Source: Corallococcus interemptor
GTDB taxonomy: Bacteria > Myxococcota > Myxococcia > Myxococcales > Myxococcaceae
Reading direction: 5' to 3'
DNA length: 64,000 bases
NCBI RefSeq assembly: GCF_003668875.1
Contig: NZ_RAWM01000010.1
Span: forward strand, 1-64,000
Each line of letters begins with the position of its first letter. Positions within the stretch are counted from its first letter, which is position 1. The notes beneath the pieces were generated by a model. It was not told the DNA's origin, did no database searches, and saw only the letters and a program-made list of their open reading frames with translations. Of this stretch, positions 7,441 to 15,884 are shown in pieces. The translations under genes were made by a program, and so were the position numbers.

Positions 7441-8156
7441 GGCACGACCCTCAGCAACGTGCGCGCCTGGGCCTTCCCGACGTCCCCCGGCGTCGCCACA
7501 TCCAGCGCGCCCTGCCCCTTCGCCCGGGACTCCGCGACTCGCGACGTGAGCGCATCGCGCGCCTGCGCCACGTCCAGCGGCGCATCCGCGAAGAACGCGT
7601 GCAACGCCACCGAGCCCGGCGTCACCTCCAGCGGCGGCGACAGCTTCACCTCCGCCCCCGGATCCACCGTGCCGCTCGTCCGGCCTTCCGGCGGCCAGAG
7701 CGCATCCACCGTCCCCGCCTCATCCACCGCCAGCACCAGCACGTTCCGGTAGGGCCCCGTGCCCACCGCCAGCGTCACGTGCTCACCGGGCCTTGCGTCC
7801 ATCACCGGCGCGCCCTGCTCGGACAGCAGCCGCAGCGCCACGGTCCCCTTCAACCGCACGCCGTCCTCCGCGCCTCGCGGCACGTAGACAATCAGCGCGA
7901 GCCCCGCCGCCAATGCAGCCACCAGCGGCACGGCCCAGCTCCAGCGCGGCTTCGCCGAATGCGCCCGCTTCTCCTCCAGCCTCGCCAGCACCGCCTTCGC
8001 GCGCGGCTGCTCCAGGCTCGACGCGCGCGCCTGCCGCATCCTTTCGGCGATCATCCCGCAGGCCGGACAGGCGGCCACGTGCCGCTCCGCGTGGCCCGTC
8101 GTGTCCAGTCCCGACAGCCACTCATCCATCTCCAGCCGCGTCAGGTGCTCAGCCAC
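7437..8156 (-). CDS. Zinc-type membrane anti-sigma factor with DUF4384-like periplasmic domain
   Basis: A 239-residue protein with three parts. Residues 1-45 hold HAERHVAACPACG, the HxxxCxxC zinc anti-sigma (ZAS) pattern that binds ECF sigma factors. One membrane helix (VPLVAALAAGLALIVYV) lies near residues 75-92. The outer part (about residues 100-205) has the DUF4384-like strand pattern RNVLVLAVDEAGTVDALWP, a domain often found beside secreted caspase-like or peptidase proteins. It would hold the sigma factor at the membrane until a periplasmic signal releases it. Its start overlaps the sigma-factor stop by 8 bp, and its stop overlaps the caspase start by 4 bp, so the three are translated together. 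Confidence 0.88.
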   Translation of the reverse strand: MAEHLTRLEMDEWLSGLDTTGHAERHVAACPACGMIAERMRQARASSLEQPRAKAVLARLEEKRAHSAKPRWSWAVPLVAALAAGLALIVYVPRGAEDGVRLKGTVALRLLSEQGAPVMDARPGEHVTLAVGTGPYRNVLVLAVDEAGTVDALWPPEGRTSGTVDPGAEVKLSPPLEVTPGSVALHAFFADAPLDVAQARDALTSRVAESRAKGQGALDVATPGDVGKAQARTLLRVVP

Positions 8157-8721
8157 GCTCCGCCTCCAGCGGCTCCGGCAGCCGCCCCAGCTCCGCCGCC
8201 TTCTTCCGGATGGAGTCCAGGTCGCGGACGATGGTCTTTCGCGACACGTCCAGCATCCCGGCGATCTCCTCCTGCGTCAGCCCGTCGAAGAAGTGCAGCG
8301 TGGCCACTTCCAGTTCGCGCTCGCCCATCCGCCCCACGAGGTGGCGGATGAAGTCCGCGGCCTCCCACTGGCCAGGGGTGAGCGCCGCGGCCTCCGGAGC
8401 CTCCAGCAGCGCCGGCTCCCGCAGCTGGCGCGAGCGCAGCGCGTTGAGGCACAGGTTGGTGGTGACGCGGTACACGTACGTCATGGGACGGGCCTCCCGT
8501 CGGAACCGCGCGCCAGCCGTCAGCATGCGCTCGAAGACCTCCTGCACGATGTCCCAGGCATCCGCGTCGCGGCCCAGCAGCGCGAGCGCGCGACGGTGCA
8601 CCACGGGCGCGAAGCGCTCGTAGAGCTGCCTGAGCTCCTCCGCATCGAGCCCGCTGCCCATCCGCCTGGTCCGACCTTCCTTTTCGTCCTTGAGACACCC
8701 GGCCCCGGTGGCCTGGGACAT
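8149..8721 (-). CDS. ECF-type RNA polymerase sigma factor
   Basis: A 190-residue sigma-70 family protein with only regions 2 and 4. Region 2 includes DAWDIVQEVFERML and the Tyr-rich RPMTYVYRVTTNLCLN; region 4 includes LTQEEIAGMLDVSRKTIVRDLDSIRKK, the helix-turn-helix that reads the -35 element. There is no region 3. ATG 8721 is used; ATG 8661, which removes 20 residues, is also possible and gives a more typical N-terminus. It is the first gene of the sigma / anti-sigma / caspase operon and probably transcribes it. The divergent 86-bp spacer to the Cys-rich lipoprotein gene holds CTGGGACAT (8713-8721) and its reverse complement ATGTCCCAG (8771-8779), which may be part of control. Confidence 0.92.
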   Translation of the reverse strand: MSQATGAGCLKDEKEGRTRRMGSGLDAEELRQLYERFAPVVHRRALALLGRDADAWDIVQEVFERMLTAGARFRREARPMTYVYRVTTNLCLNALRSRQLREPALLEAPEAAALTPGQWEAADFIRHLVGRMGERELEVATLHFFDGLTQEEIAGMLDVSRKTIVRDLDSIRKKAAELGRLPEPLEAERG

Positions 8722-8807
8722 CGCATCGCTTCCACGATGGGGTGTGGGATACTAGTCGCACCCCGCCGGCATGTCCCAGACCGGCCGCGGCGGGTGTCCC
8801 AAGCGCC

Positions 8808-9335
8808 GTGAAACGACTCGTCCTCGCCAGCCTCCTCGCGCTCCTGGGCGCCTGCTTCGATCCGCTCTACGAGGACCCGGACCTGCTGGGCGAGGTGTCC
8901 TGGGCCGTCTGCTGCGTCCGCAACCAGGTGGACACCTGCCCCTGCGACGGCGACGACGGCTGCAACACCTCCTTCAAAGCCTGCGCGTCCGGCACCTGCG
9001 CGGCGTCGCGCAACGACAGCTGCCCGGGCCCCTCGACGCAAGACGCGGGCGGCGAGCCCATGGACGGAGGCTCCAGCGGCGCAGACGCGGGCACCAGCAT
9101 CGACGCGGGCACCAGCACCGACGGCGGCCTCCCCGGTGACGCCGGTACCGACGCGGGCGTGGACGGCGGCATCGACGCGGGCCCTCAGCCCTTCTACGGC
9201 TACGAGCCCTGCTGCAGCCCCGCCACCCACCGGGTCACCACCTGCGTCTGCGCCGCCTCGGGCTGCGGCTCCAACCCTCCGTTCACGCCCTGTGCGTCCG
9301 GCCGCTGCGCGCTGGCGGGAGAGTCGTGCGGGTGA
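8808..9335 (+). CDS. Cys-rich lipoprotein with Asp-Ala-Gly linker
   Basis: A 175-residue exported protein. The first residues (VKRLVLASLLALLGAC) are a lipoprotein signal with the lipobox LLGAC. Two Cys-rich modules, each with a CC...C.C...C...C.SG.C pattern (CCVRNQVDTCPCDGDDGCN and CCSPATHRVTTCVCAASGC), flank a low-complexity linker of DAG/DGG repeats (nucleotides about 9080-9185). The two modules look like an internal duplication tied by disulfides. Such linkers are common in myxobacterial surface lipoproteins. The GTG at 8808 is chosen because it puts the signal peptide at the start; the upstream ATG at 8742 would lie in the divergent promoter. It is divergent from the ECF operon. Function unknown. 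Confidence 0.78.
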   Translation: MKRLVLASLLALLGACFDPLYEDPDLLGEVSWAVCCVRNQVDTCPCDGDDGCNTSFKACASGTCAASRNDSCPGPSTQDAGGEPMDGGSSGADAGTSIDAGTSTDGGLPGDAGTDAGVDGGIDAGPQPFYGYEPCCSPATHRVTTCVCAASGCGSNPPFTPCASGRCALAGESCG

Positions 9336-9348
9336 GATACCGGACGGG

Positions 9349-10563
9349 ATGACGGGGACGTTCCGTTCGCTGCGCGGCTACAACTTCCGGACGTGGGCGG
9401 CCGGAGCCATCGTGTCCAACGTGGGCACGTGGATGCAGCGCACCGCCCAGGACTGGCTCGTCCTCACCCAGCTCACCGACAACAACGCCACCGCAGTGGG
9501 CGTCGTGATGGCGCTCCAGTTCGCGCCGCAGCTGCTGCTGCTTCCCCTGACGGGCTACGCGGCGGACCACCTGGACCGGCGCAAGCTGCTGTTCGCCACG
9601 CAGGCGTCCCTGGGCGCGCTGGCGCTGGGCCTGGGACTGCTCACGCTGTGGGGGCACGTGCGGCTGTGGCACGTGGACGTGTTCGCGTTCCTGCTCGGGT
9701 GCGTCACCGCGTTCGACGCGCCCGCGCGCCAGACGTTCGTGTCGGAGCTCGTGGGGGAGGAGGACCTGTCCAACGCCGTGGCCCTCAACTCCACCTCGTT
9801 CCACGCCGCGCGGATGCTGGGGCCCGCCATCGCGGGAGTGCTCATCTCCGCCGTGGGCTCCGGGTGGATGTTCGTCCTCAACGCGGCGTCGTTCGGCGCC
9901 GTGCTCGGGTCGCTGAGCCTGCTTCGCGTGCATGAGCTGCACGTGAGGGACCGGGCGCTCCACTCAAGAGGCGCCCTGCTGGAGGGCTTCGTCTACGTCT
10001 GGAAGCGGCCGGACCTGAAGGCGGTGCTGATCATGTTCTTCCTCATCGGCACCTTCGGCCTCAACTTCCCCATCTTCATCTCCACCATGGCCGTGCGCGT
10101 CTTCGGCCAGGGCGCCAGCGGCTATGGGCTGCTCACGTCCATCATGGCCATGGGCTCGGTGACGGGCGCGCTGCTCTCCGCCCGGCGCGCGCAGCCGCGC
10201 ATCAGCCTGCTGGTGACGGGGGCCGCGGTGTTCGGCGCGGGGCTCACGCTCGCGGCGGTGATGCCGGCGTATGCCCTGTTCGCCGTGATGCTCGTCGTCA
10301 TCGGCGTGTCGGCGCAGACCTTCACCACCACCGCGAACAGCCTGGTGCAGCTGTCCACCGACCCGGCCATGCGAGGGCGCGTGCTCGCCATCCTCCTGGC
10401 CATCGCGCTGGGCGGCACGCCGCTGGGTGCGCCCGTCGTCGGGTGGGTCGCGGACACGTTCGGTCCGCGTCAGGCGCTGGGCGTGGGCGCCGCTGCGGGC
10501 TTCGTCGCGGCGCTCATCGGACTGCGCTACCGCGCGAAGGCGGCTACTTCTTCTCCAGGATGA
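9349..10563 (+). CDS. MFS transporter, 12 helices (MFS_3 / enterobactin-exporter-like group)
   Basis: A 404-residue inner-membrane protein with about 12 hydrophobic segments. The N-terminal pattern NFRTWAAGAIVSNVGTWMQRTAQDWLVL, then AADHLDRRKLL, is typical of the PF05977 group, which includes EntS-type siderophore exporters. The loop FDAPARQTFVSELVGEEDL between helices 4 and 5 is also characteristic. It likely exports a small organic molecule by proton antiport. The ATG at 9349 follows the previous stop by 13 bp and fits the family start; earlier in-frame codons would run into the Cys-rich lipoprotein gene. Its last 20 bp overlap the end of the convergent methyltransferase gene. The substrate is unknown. 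Confidence 0.88.
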   Translation: MTGTFRSLRGYNFRTWAAGAIVSNVGTWMQRTAQDWLVLTQLTDNNATAVGVVMALQFAPQLLLLPLTGYAADHLDRRKLLFATQASLGALALGLGLLTLWGHVRLWHVDVFAFLLGCVTAFDAPARQTFVSELVGEEDLSNAVALNSTSFHAARMLGPAIAGVLISAVGSGWMFVLNAASFGAVLGSLSLLRVHELHVRDRALHSRGALLEGFVYVWKRPDLKAVLIMFFLIGTFGLNFPIFISTMAVRVFGQGASGYGLLTSIMAMGSVTGALLSARRAQPRISLLVTGAAVFGAGLTLAAVMPAYALFAVMLVVIGVSAQTFTTTANSLVQLSTDPAMRGRVLAILLAIALGGTPLGAPVVGWVADTFGPRQALGVGAAAGFVAALIGLRYRAKAATSSPG

Positions 10564-11356
10564 CGGCGTAGAACTCGATGCCCACGCCCTGACGGTCCTC
10601 TTCCGTGATGGCGTCCTCCGGCAGGCCGAGGAACCGGCTCACGGTCTGCACGCCACCGGGCCCCGGCGTCCAGGGCTGGCACAGCTCCAGGTACTCCGGG
10701 AGGGAGAACAGCTCGAAGTTCTCCCCCATCTTGTGGAACATGCCCACGAACTGCTCCCACTGGGGCGTCGTCTTCGCGGGGTCCTTCGTCTCGAACGTGG
10801 TGAAGAGCCTGGAGCCCGGCGCGGCCCAGTCGTAGAGGTCCCGGAAGAACTTCCGGTTCTCCTCCGCCTTGAGGAACACGGTGATGCCGTTGGCGCCCAG
10901 GGCCACCTTGCGCTCGCCGCCCAGGAAGCCGCGCACGTCCGGGCGCTCCAGGAAGGACTTCGCCTGGCGGATGTCGCACTCCAGGTAGCGCACGCGCGGG
11001 TCGTTCCCCAACAGCACGCGCGCCTGCGCCATGGTCAGCGGGTTGATGTCCGAATAGAGCACCTTCACGTCCGGCGGCAGCACGCCGTGCACGTGGTCGT
11101 TGGTGGGCAGGCCGGACGCGAAGTCCACCCAGTGCGTGAAGCCCTCCGACGACAGCCGCTTCGCCGCGGCCTGCAGGCACCCGCGCAGCATCCGCACCCA
11201 CTTCCGCGTGGAGGGCAGCAGCGAGAACATGTACTCCGCCGCCTGCCGGTCGGCCTCGAAGTTGTGGGTGCCGCCCAGCGTGTAGTCGTAGATGCGTGCG
11301 GCGTCGGGAACCTGGGGGTTCACGCCCGGCACGCGGGCCAGCTCGTTCACATCCAT
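10544..11356 (-). CDS. SAM-dependent methyltransferase (PF04672-like)
   Basis: A 270-residue protein. The N-terminus has ARIYDYTLGGTHNFEADR, the hallmark of the PF04672 methyltransferase group, seen mostly in actinobacteria and some myxobacteria. The Rossmann core follows: WVDFASGLPTNDHVH for the SAM loop (degenerate relative to DxGxG), VLYSDINP for the acidic strand end, and RYLECDIRQ. The reaction target is unknown. ATG 11356 is used; the frame stays open far upstream through two other genes, which is only a by-product of high G+C. It is convergent with and overlaps the MFS gene by 20 bp, and is 65 bp downstream of the Ap4A phosphorylase gene on the same strand. Confidence 0.85.
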   Translation of the reverse strand: MDVNELARVPGVNPQVPDAARIYDYTLGGTHNFEADRQAAEYMFSLLPSTRKWVRMLRGCLQAAAKRLSSEGFTHWVDFASGLPTNDHVHGVLPPDVKVLYSDINPLTMAQARVLLGNDPRVRYLECDIRQAKSFLERPDVRGFLGGERKVALGANGITVFLKAEENRKFFRDLYDWAAPGSRLFTTFETKDPAKTTPQWEQFVGMFHKMGENFELFSLPEYLELCQPWTPGPGGVQTVSRFLGLPEDAITEEDRQGVGIEFYAVILEKK

Positions 11357-11421
11357 GGGGGTCGCTCCGTGAGACTGATGCCCGGGCATTGTGCCGGTCC
11401 GCTCGCGCGGTTGCACCTCTC

Positions 11422-12306
11422 CTACGGAGCGACGCCCGCGACCTGGCGCAGCAATTCCAGCGGCCCCAGCGCGGCCACCGCGTCGAACTGCTCGGGCGTG
11501 CGCACCAGCAGTGAGCCCGCGAAGCCCAGCGCGTTGACGTTGACGCCCAGGGCCTCCGCGCGGCTGCGCGGAACGAGCAGCATCCAGTCCCGGGTGACCA
11601 GCAGGTTGTACGGCGCGTGCTCGCCCAGCCCCAGCCCGGCCCGCAGCAGCTGATACGCCGCCAGCATCCGAGCCCCCTGCCCCGGCGCGCCCCAGGGGCC
11701 CAGGCCCGCCAGCAGGTGCGCGAACGGCAGCGACTCCGTGGCGATGACGCGGCCCGGCCCCGGCAGCGCGGGGAGGAGCCCCTCCACCGGCGCGCGCAGA
11801 CCGTCCGGCCCCAGGGGCGGCACCAGCTGCAGGTGCTTGTGGCGCTGGCTGGCGCCGGCCGTCTCGCCCGCGTTGTAGAAGGCCAGCCCGTCCAGCCCCT
11901 CCAGGCACGTGGAGAGCGCGTCGAAGTCCGCGAGCGTCAGCAGCGCGTCCTGCGATTCGAAGGCCCGCGTCACCAGCAGCAGGTGGTGCTCCACGACGTT
12001 GAACTTGTTGAGCAGGCACACGTGCGCGGGCGGCACATTCCCCAGCACCAGGTCCGGGTCCGGGTTCGCGAACGGGTTGAAGGGCTCCGAGGGCTCCGAG
12101 GGCTCCGAGCCTCGGGGCGGCGCAGGCCGCTTGCGCTCCTTGAGCGCCACCTTCCCCAGCACGCGCACCTGGAACGTCGTGTTCGCGATGGGCAGCGTGC
12201 GCGCGTCCGTGGCGATGGGCTGGAGCGCCCCGGTCTCCAGCGCGCGGCGCGTGACGTCCAGCGTGCGGGGCCACAGGGCAGCGGGCAGCAACGTCGTGGC
12301 GTTCAC
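11422..12306 (-). CDS. ATP adenylyltransferase (Ap4A phosphorylase, APA1/2 type)
   Basis: A 294-residue protein of the HIT superfamily. HKHLQL (in SQRHKHLQLVPP) is the HxHxQ active-site motif that binds the phosphates; the preceding FYNAGETAGASQRHKH and LLNKFNVVEHHLLLVTRAFE segments match yeast Apa1/Apa2 type Ap4A phosphorylases. The enzyme splits diadenosine tetraphosphate with phosphate into ADP and ATP, removing a stress alarmone-like dinucleotide. A GSEPSEPSEPF insert near residue 70 comes from a 9-bp tandem repeat in the DNA and looks like an unstructured loop. It lies between the methyltransferase and TPR genes on the same strand. Confidence 0.9.
   Translation of the reverse strand: MNATTLLPAALWPRTLDVTRRALETGALQPIATDARTLPIANTTFQVRVLGKVALKERKRPAPPRGSEPSEPSEPFNPFANPDPDLVLGNVPPAHVCLLNKFNVVEHHLLLVTRAFESQDALLTLADFDALSTCLEGLDGLAFYNAGETAGASQRHKHLQLVPPLGPDGLRAPVEGLLPALPGPGRVIATESLPFAHLLAGLGPWGAPGQGARMLAAYQLLRAGLGLGEHAPYNLLVTRDWMLLVPRSRAEALGVNVNALGFAGSLLVRTPEQFDAVAALGPLELLRQVAGVAP
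12083..12109. repeat. Three 9-bp tandem units inside the Ap4A phosphorylase gene
   Basis: GGCTCCGAG is repeated three times without mismatch (12083-12091, 12092-12100, 12101-12109). On the minus strand each unit encodes a Ser-Glu-Pro step. The unit length is a multiple of three, so copy number can change without breaking the frame. Confidence 0.85.
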
Positions 12307-12330
12307 GGGTGGCCTCCTGGGATGTCCGCC

Positions 12331-13773
12331 TCAGCGCGGAGGGCGGAAGACGTACTGGTACACCGGCGACTCGCTGCCGGGCGGGTACTGCGCGTCCATG
12401 AAGGCCACGTGCGCGTGGTGGGTGATGAGCACGTCCTGGAGGCTGTCGTAGAGCACCACCACGTTCGTGGCCTTGCCGGTGGCGTCCAGGTCCACGCGCA
12501 CCTTCAGGTTGCCCTTGAGCTCCGGCTGGGTCATCAGGTGCTCCAGGTACAGCGCGACGAGCCCCAGCGACACGCGGTCGTAGATCTGCTCCACCGTGCC
12601 CTTCGCGGGCGACGCGGGCAGGTGCAGCTTCTTGCTCAGCTGCGCGGACTCCTCCGCGGCCTCGGGTACCGGGCGCTCCGGAGCGGCGAGCGCCGCGCGG
12701 TACGCCGCCACGGACTCGAAGTAGCGCTCCAGCTTGAGGAAGAGCCGCGCCCGCCGCACCTGGATGTCCGCGCGCTCCGGGGCCAGCGCCGCCGCCTCGT
12801 TCAGCCGCGTCTCCATGGCGGCCACGTCCTGCTTTCCTTCCGCCAGCGTCGCCAGCCGCAGCAGCGGTTCGGGGTCCTTCGGCGTCGCGGCGGCCAGGCG
12901 CACCAGGGCCTTCGCCTCGTCCTCCGGGCGGTTCAGCTCCACGTTGAGCTTCACCCACTGGGCCAGCACCGCGGGCTCCGCGCCCCCGAGCGTCGCGTAG
13001 CGCTCCAGCATCTTCACGGCCTGCGGCTTGTCTCCGGCGGCGAGCCACGCCTCCGCCTGCCGCCGGTGCGCCTCGCGGTCATGCGGCTGGAGCGCGACGA
13101 GCAGCGCCCCGGCCTCCGCGCCCGCCTTCGCGTCCCCGGCCTCGCGCGCAAGCTTCGACAATACTTGAAGCGCCTCCGGCTGTTCGGGCCACTCCTTCAC
13201 CGAGCGCACCAGCAGCGCCCGCGCCTCGGCCGCGCCCCCGGGCCTGCCCGCCAATAGCAGCGCCAGATCCGTGCGGAAGCGCGGGATGTCCAGCTTCGAC
13301 AGCGCGTCGCGCAAGCGGGCTTCCGCCTCCGCGGGCTTGCCCTCCGCCTGGAGCCGCAGGCCGTCCACCCAGAGCGCGGGCGCGAAGCCGGGCACCCCCT
13401 TGCGCGCGGTCTCCAGCGGCGCGGCCGCGTCCTTCAGCATGCCCCAGCGCACGTACACCAGGCCCATGCCCACGTGCGGCCACGGGTTCTCCGGGTACAC
13501 CACCGCCAGCGCCTTGAATTCGCTGAAGCTCTCCTCCGAGGGCAGCGCGAGGAAGGCCCGGTACACCCGGGGCATCGGATCCTTCGGCGCCTTCGCCTGC
13601 TGCGCGTCCAACTCCGTGCGCAGCGTGCTGGGGCTGCCCTGCACGCGCGCCGTGTCCATCCGCTGGAGCATCGCCATGCCCTCCGCGGCCGTCGCGGGCA
13701 CCGGCCGGGCGCCCAGGGCCGGAAGCGCGCACAGCACGGACAACAGCAGGCACGTCAGGACTCGGGACGTCAT
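12331..13773 (-). CDS. Exported TPR protein with C-terminal TonB-like domain
   Basis: A 480-residue protein with a signal peptide (MTSRVLTCLLLSVLCALPALG). Residues 40-370 are helical tetratricopeptide-type repeats (for example AAPLETARKGVPGFAPALWVD, MLERYATLGGAEPAVLAQW). The last 90 residues (GNLKVRVDLDATGKATNVVV ... YQYVFRPPR) are a beta-alpha-beta region like the C-terminal domain seen in TonB-type and myxobacterial gliding-associated proteins. It probably acts as a periplasmic scaffold. ATG 13773 is preferred over a GTG five codons upstream because it leaves a clean signal peptide. It is divergent from the DUF2378 gene across 236 bp and sits 24 bp upstream of the Ap4A phosphorylase gene. 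Confidence 0.8.
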   Translation of the reverse strand: MTSRVLTCLLLSVLCALPALGARPVPATAAEGMAMLQRMDTARVQGSPSTLRTELDAQQAKAPKDPMPRVYRAFLALPSEESFSEFKALAVVYPENPWPHVGMGLVYVRWGMLKDAAAPLETARKGVPGFAPALWVDGLRLQAEGKPAEAEARLRDALSKLDIPRFRTDLALLLAGRPGGAAEARALLVRSVKEWPEQPEALQVLSKLAREAGDAKAGAEAGALLVALQPHDREAHRRQAEAWLAAGDKPQAVKMLERYATLGGAEPAVLAQWVKLNVELNRPEDEAKALVRLAAATPKDPEPLLRLATLAEGKQDVAAMETRLNEAAALAPERADIQVRRARLFLKLERYFESVAAYRAALAAPERPVPEAAEESAQLSKKLHLPASPAKGTVEQIYDRVSLGLVALYLEHLMTQPELKGNLKVRVDLDATGKATNVVVLYDSLQDVLITHHAHVAFMDAQYPPGSESPVYQYVFRPPR

Positions 13774-14009
13774 CGGATGCAGGGACACGCCAGGGGGAGC
13801 CAGGGCTCCCGGACGCTACCAGATGCCCGCGCCCGGCGAGGGCCGTGAGCGATTACGCACTTCGCGTGAATTCCATGGATACACGTGATGTTTCACCGCG
13901 CCGGAACGGGGCGGAATGGCCCCGGAGGGCGAGCGCGCTTTCGGGCGCCGGACGCCACCCGGGCGGTAGGTCTTGACCAGAACGCGCGGTGCTGGGCGGA
14001 ATGGACCTC

Positions 14010-14570
14010 ATGGCCACCGCCGAGAAGCTCGTTTTCCCGACCATCGTCGAAGGACTCTTTGTCCGGGGACTCTCTGGGAAGGTGCCCTTCGCCCTCAAGG
14101 AGCAGCTGCGCAAGGAGGGGCTGGACCTGGACCGGCCCCTGAAGCCCGCGTACTCGCTGGACACGTGGACGCGCTGCGTGGCGCTCACCGCGAAGACGCT
14201 CCACCCGGACCAGCCGGATCCGGTCGCGTGGCGGATGCTCGGCGAGCGGATGATCGACGGCTACCGCGACACGATGGTGGGCCGGGCGCTGCTGGGCGTG
14301 CTGCGGCTCATCGGCCCCAAGCGGATGCTCATGCGCGCGCAGCACAGCTTCCGCACCGGCAACAACTACACCGAGGTGCGCATCACCGAGCGCGGCGAGC
14401 GCGAGGCGGACCTCTGGCTCAACGAGCCCGGCCAGCTGCGCTACTTCAAGCAGGGCGTGATGCTGGCCACGGTGCGCGCCGCCAGCGGCCCGGCCACGCA
14501 GGTGGACGTCGTCCAGTTCGACGACGACAGCGTCACGTACCGCGTGTCCTGGGGCGCTCCGGGTTCCTGA
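14010..14570 (+). CDS. DUF2378 (TIGR02265) family protein
   Basis: A 186-residue cytoplasmic protein. The N-terminus EKLVFPTIVEGLFVRGL and the later LGERMIDGYRDTMVGRALLGVLRLIGPKRML match the DUF2378 / TIGR02265 family, a group expanded in myxobacteria and almost absent elsewhere; it is one of the marks of this lineage. The C-terminal half has a beta-rich pattern (NYTEVRITERGEREADLWL). No catalytic motif is visible. The start is uncertain: ATG 14010 has GGGCGGA about nine bases upstream, while ATG 14001 and GTG 13989 are in the same frame. No biochemical role is known for the family. Confidence 0.85.
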   Translation: MATAEKLVFPTIVEGLFVRGLSGKVPFALKEQLRKEGLDLDRPLKPAYSLDTWTRCVALTAKTLHPDQPDPVAWRMLGERMIDGYRDTMVGRALLGVLRLIGPKRMLMRAQHSFRTGNNYTEVRITERGEREADLWLNEPGQLRYFKQGVMLATVRAASGPATQVDVVQFDDDSVTYRVSWGAPGS

Positions 14571-14706
14571 GCCGCGAAGCGTCCCCCTGTCGCCACGGAT
14601 CCGCGACCCCAGGGCCCTTGCTCGCACCGGGCCCCATCTGCGAGCGTGAGCCCCTGCGCGCGGCGGTCGGGCCGAGGACGGCCGCGCGAAGAGGGGGATT
14701 CATCCA

Positions 14707-15786
14707 ATGCCGTCGAGCGAGCGCGCCAACCTGCCGCGCTGGAACGGTCAACAGCGGGGTTTCTTCGAGATCTGGTTCCTGGTGGTGCTCGACCCGGGCG
14801 GCGACCGCGCCTGGTGGTTGCGCTACACCCTCTTCACGCCCGCGCCGGGCAGCGGAGGGGAGCCTCGCGCCACGCTGTGGGCGGCGGCGTTCGACTGCGC
14901 GTCCCAGGACCGGCCCGCGGTGGCGCTCAAGGCCATCCACCCGGCCTCCGAGTTCACCGCGCTGCGCTCCGGCGGAGTGCGCATCGCGGACTCGGAGCTG
15001 ACGCCCGGCCACTGTCACGGGCAGGTCGCCAGCGGCGGGCACTCCATCGCGTGGGACCTGCGCTTCCAGGGCGGCCATCCGGGGCCGGTGCGCCGCGAGC
15101 CGCGAGGCACCGGGCTGTTGCCCCTGCCCACGCAGGTCGCCCACGTGCACGACGACGTCCTCTTCGACGGCACCGTGACGGTGGACGGTGAGCGCATCGA
15201 CGTGAAGGGCGCGCCCGGCCTGCAGAAGCACCTGTGGGGCTACCGGCGGCTGGAGGAGCTGACGTGGCTGTACTGCCCGCGCTTCCGCGAGGACGACGAC
15301 GCGCGGCTGGAGATCATGGCGGTGCGCGCGAAGCGCAAGCGGGGCCACCCCCAGGTCTCGCCCATCTACCTGCGCACGCAGGGCACCGAGCACACGTTCC
15401 ACGAAATGCCCAACATGCTCTTCACCCGCGTGACGTCACCCGCGTCCGGGGAGCTGTCCTTCCGCGCCGTGTCCGCCACCGTGGCCGTGGAGGGCCGCGC
15501 GTGGTGCGACCCGCGCACGCTGGTGGGCTACGCGTACCGCGACCCCACGGGCTGGGACGTGCTGGTGGCGCAGAGCGACGTGGCCCGGTGCGAGGTGCAG
15601 CTCTTCTCCCGGCCGCATCCCTTCGCGGCATGGAAGGCCACGCACAAGCTCACCTCCACCGTGGGCGCGCTGGAGTTCCACGGCCCGGATCCAATGCCGG
15701 GCGTGCGCTACATCCCCTGGGACGGCACCGTGGTCCCGGACGAGGACGCGTCCGGCGAGGATGCGCCGGCCCTGGGCACGGGCTGA
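14707..15786 (+). CDS. Conserved hypothetical protein, lipocalin/CrtC-like fold possible
   Basis: A 359-residue protein without signal peptide or membrane span. The sequence is beta-rich and Trp-rich, with GFFEIWFLVVLDPGGDRAWW at the start, a central IDVKGAPGLQKHLWGYRRLEELTWLYCPRF segment and LVGYAYRDPTGWDVLVAQSDVARCEV near the end. This two-domain, Trp/Gly pattern resembles the AttH/CrtC (carotenoid 1,2-hydratase) and tocopherol-cyclase-like lipocalin superfamily, but no signature is strong enough for a firm call. It follows the DUF2378 gene by 136 bp and precedes the FUSC gene by 98 bp on the same strand, so the three may be co-expressed. Function not assigned. Confidence 0.7.
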   Translation: MPSSERANLPRWNGQQRGFFEIWFLVVLDPGGDRAWWLRYTLFTPAPGSGGEPRATLWAAAFDCASQDRPAVALKAIHPASEFTALRSGGVRIADSELTPGHCHGQVASGGHSIAWDLRFQGGHPGPVRREPRGTGLLPLPTQVAHVHDDVLFDGTVTVDGERIDVKGAPGLQKHLWGYRRLEELTWLYCPRFREDDDARLEIMAVRAKRKRGHPQVSPIYLRTQGTEHTFHEMPNMLFTRVTSPASGELSFRAVSATVAVEGRAWCDPRTLVGYAYRDPTGWDVLVAQSDVARCEVQLFSRPHPFAAWKATHKLTSTVGALEFHGPDPMPGVRYIPWDGTVVPDEDASGEDAPALGTG

Positions 15787-15884
15787 CGCCGGGGTGAAGG
15801 CCGGGCCGCCCGCCCACGCCATTCGGGAGGGTGTGGACGGGGGCGGCCGTGGCCACCCTCTGGGGTGACGGCCCGACGCTCCCC

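Noticed and set aside
10544..13048. One open frame of 834 codons on the minus strand that would cover three genes
   Set aside because: Only the last 270 residues resemble a protein family. The rest is Arg/Gly/Ala/Pro-rich shadow of the TPR and Ap4A phosphorylase genes in another frame, a common effect of high G+C.
15787..15884. GC-rich stretch before the FUSC gene that can form small hairpins
   Set aside because: Any random stretch at this G+C content folds this way; no T tract or long stem is present.
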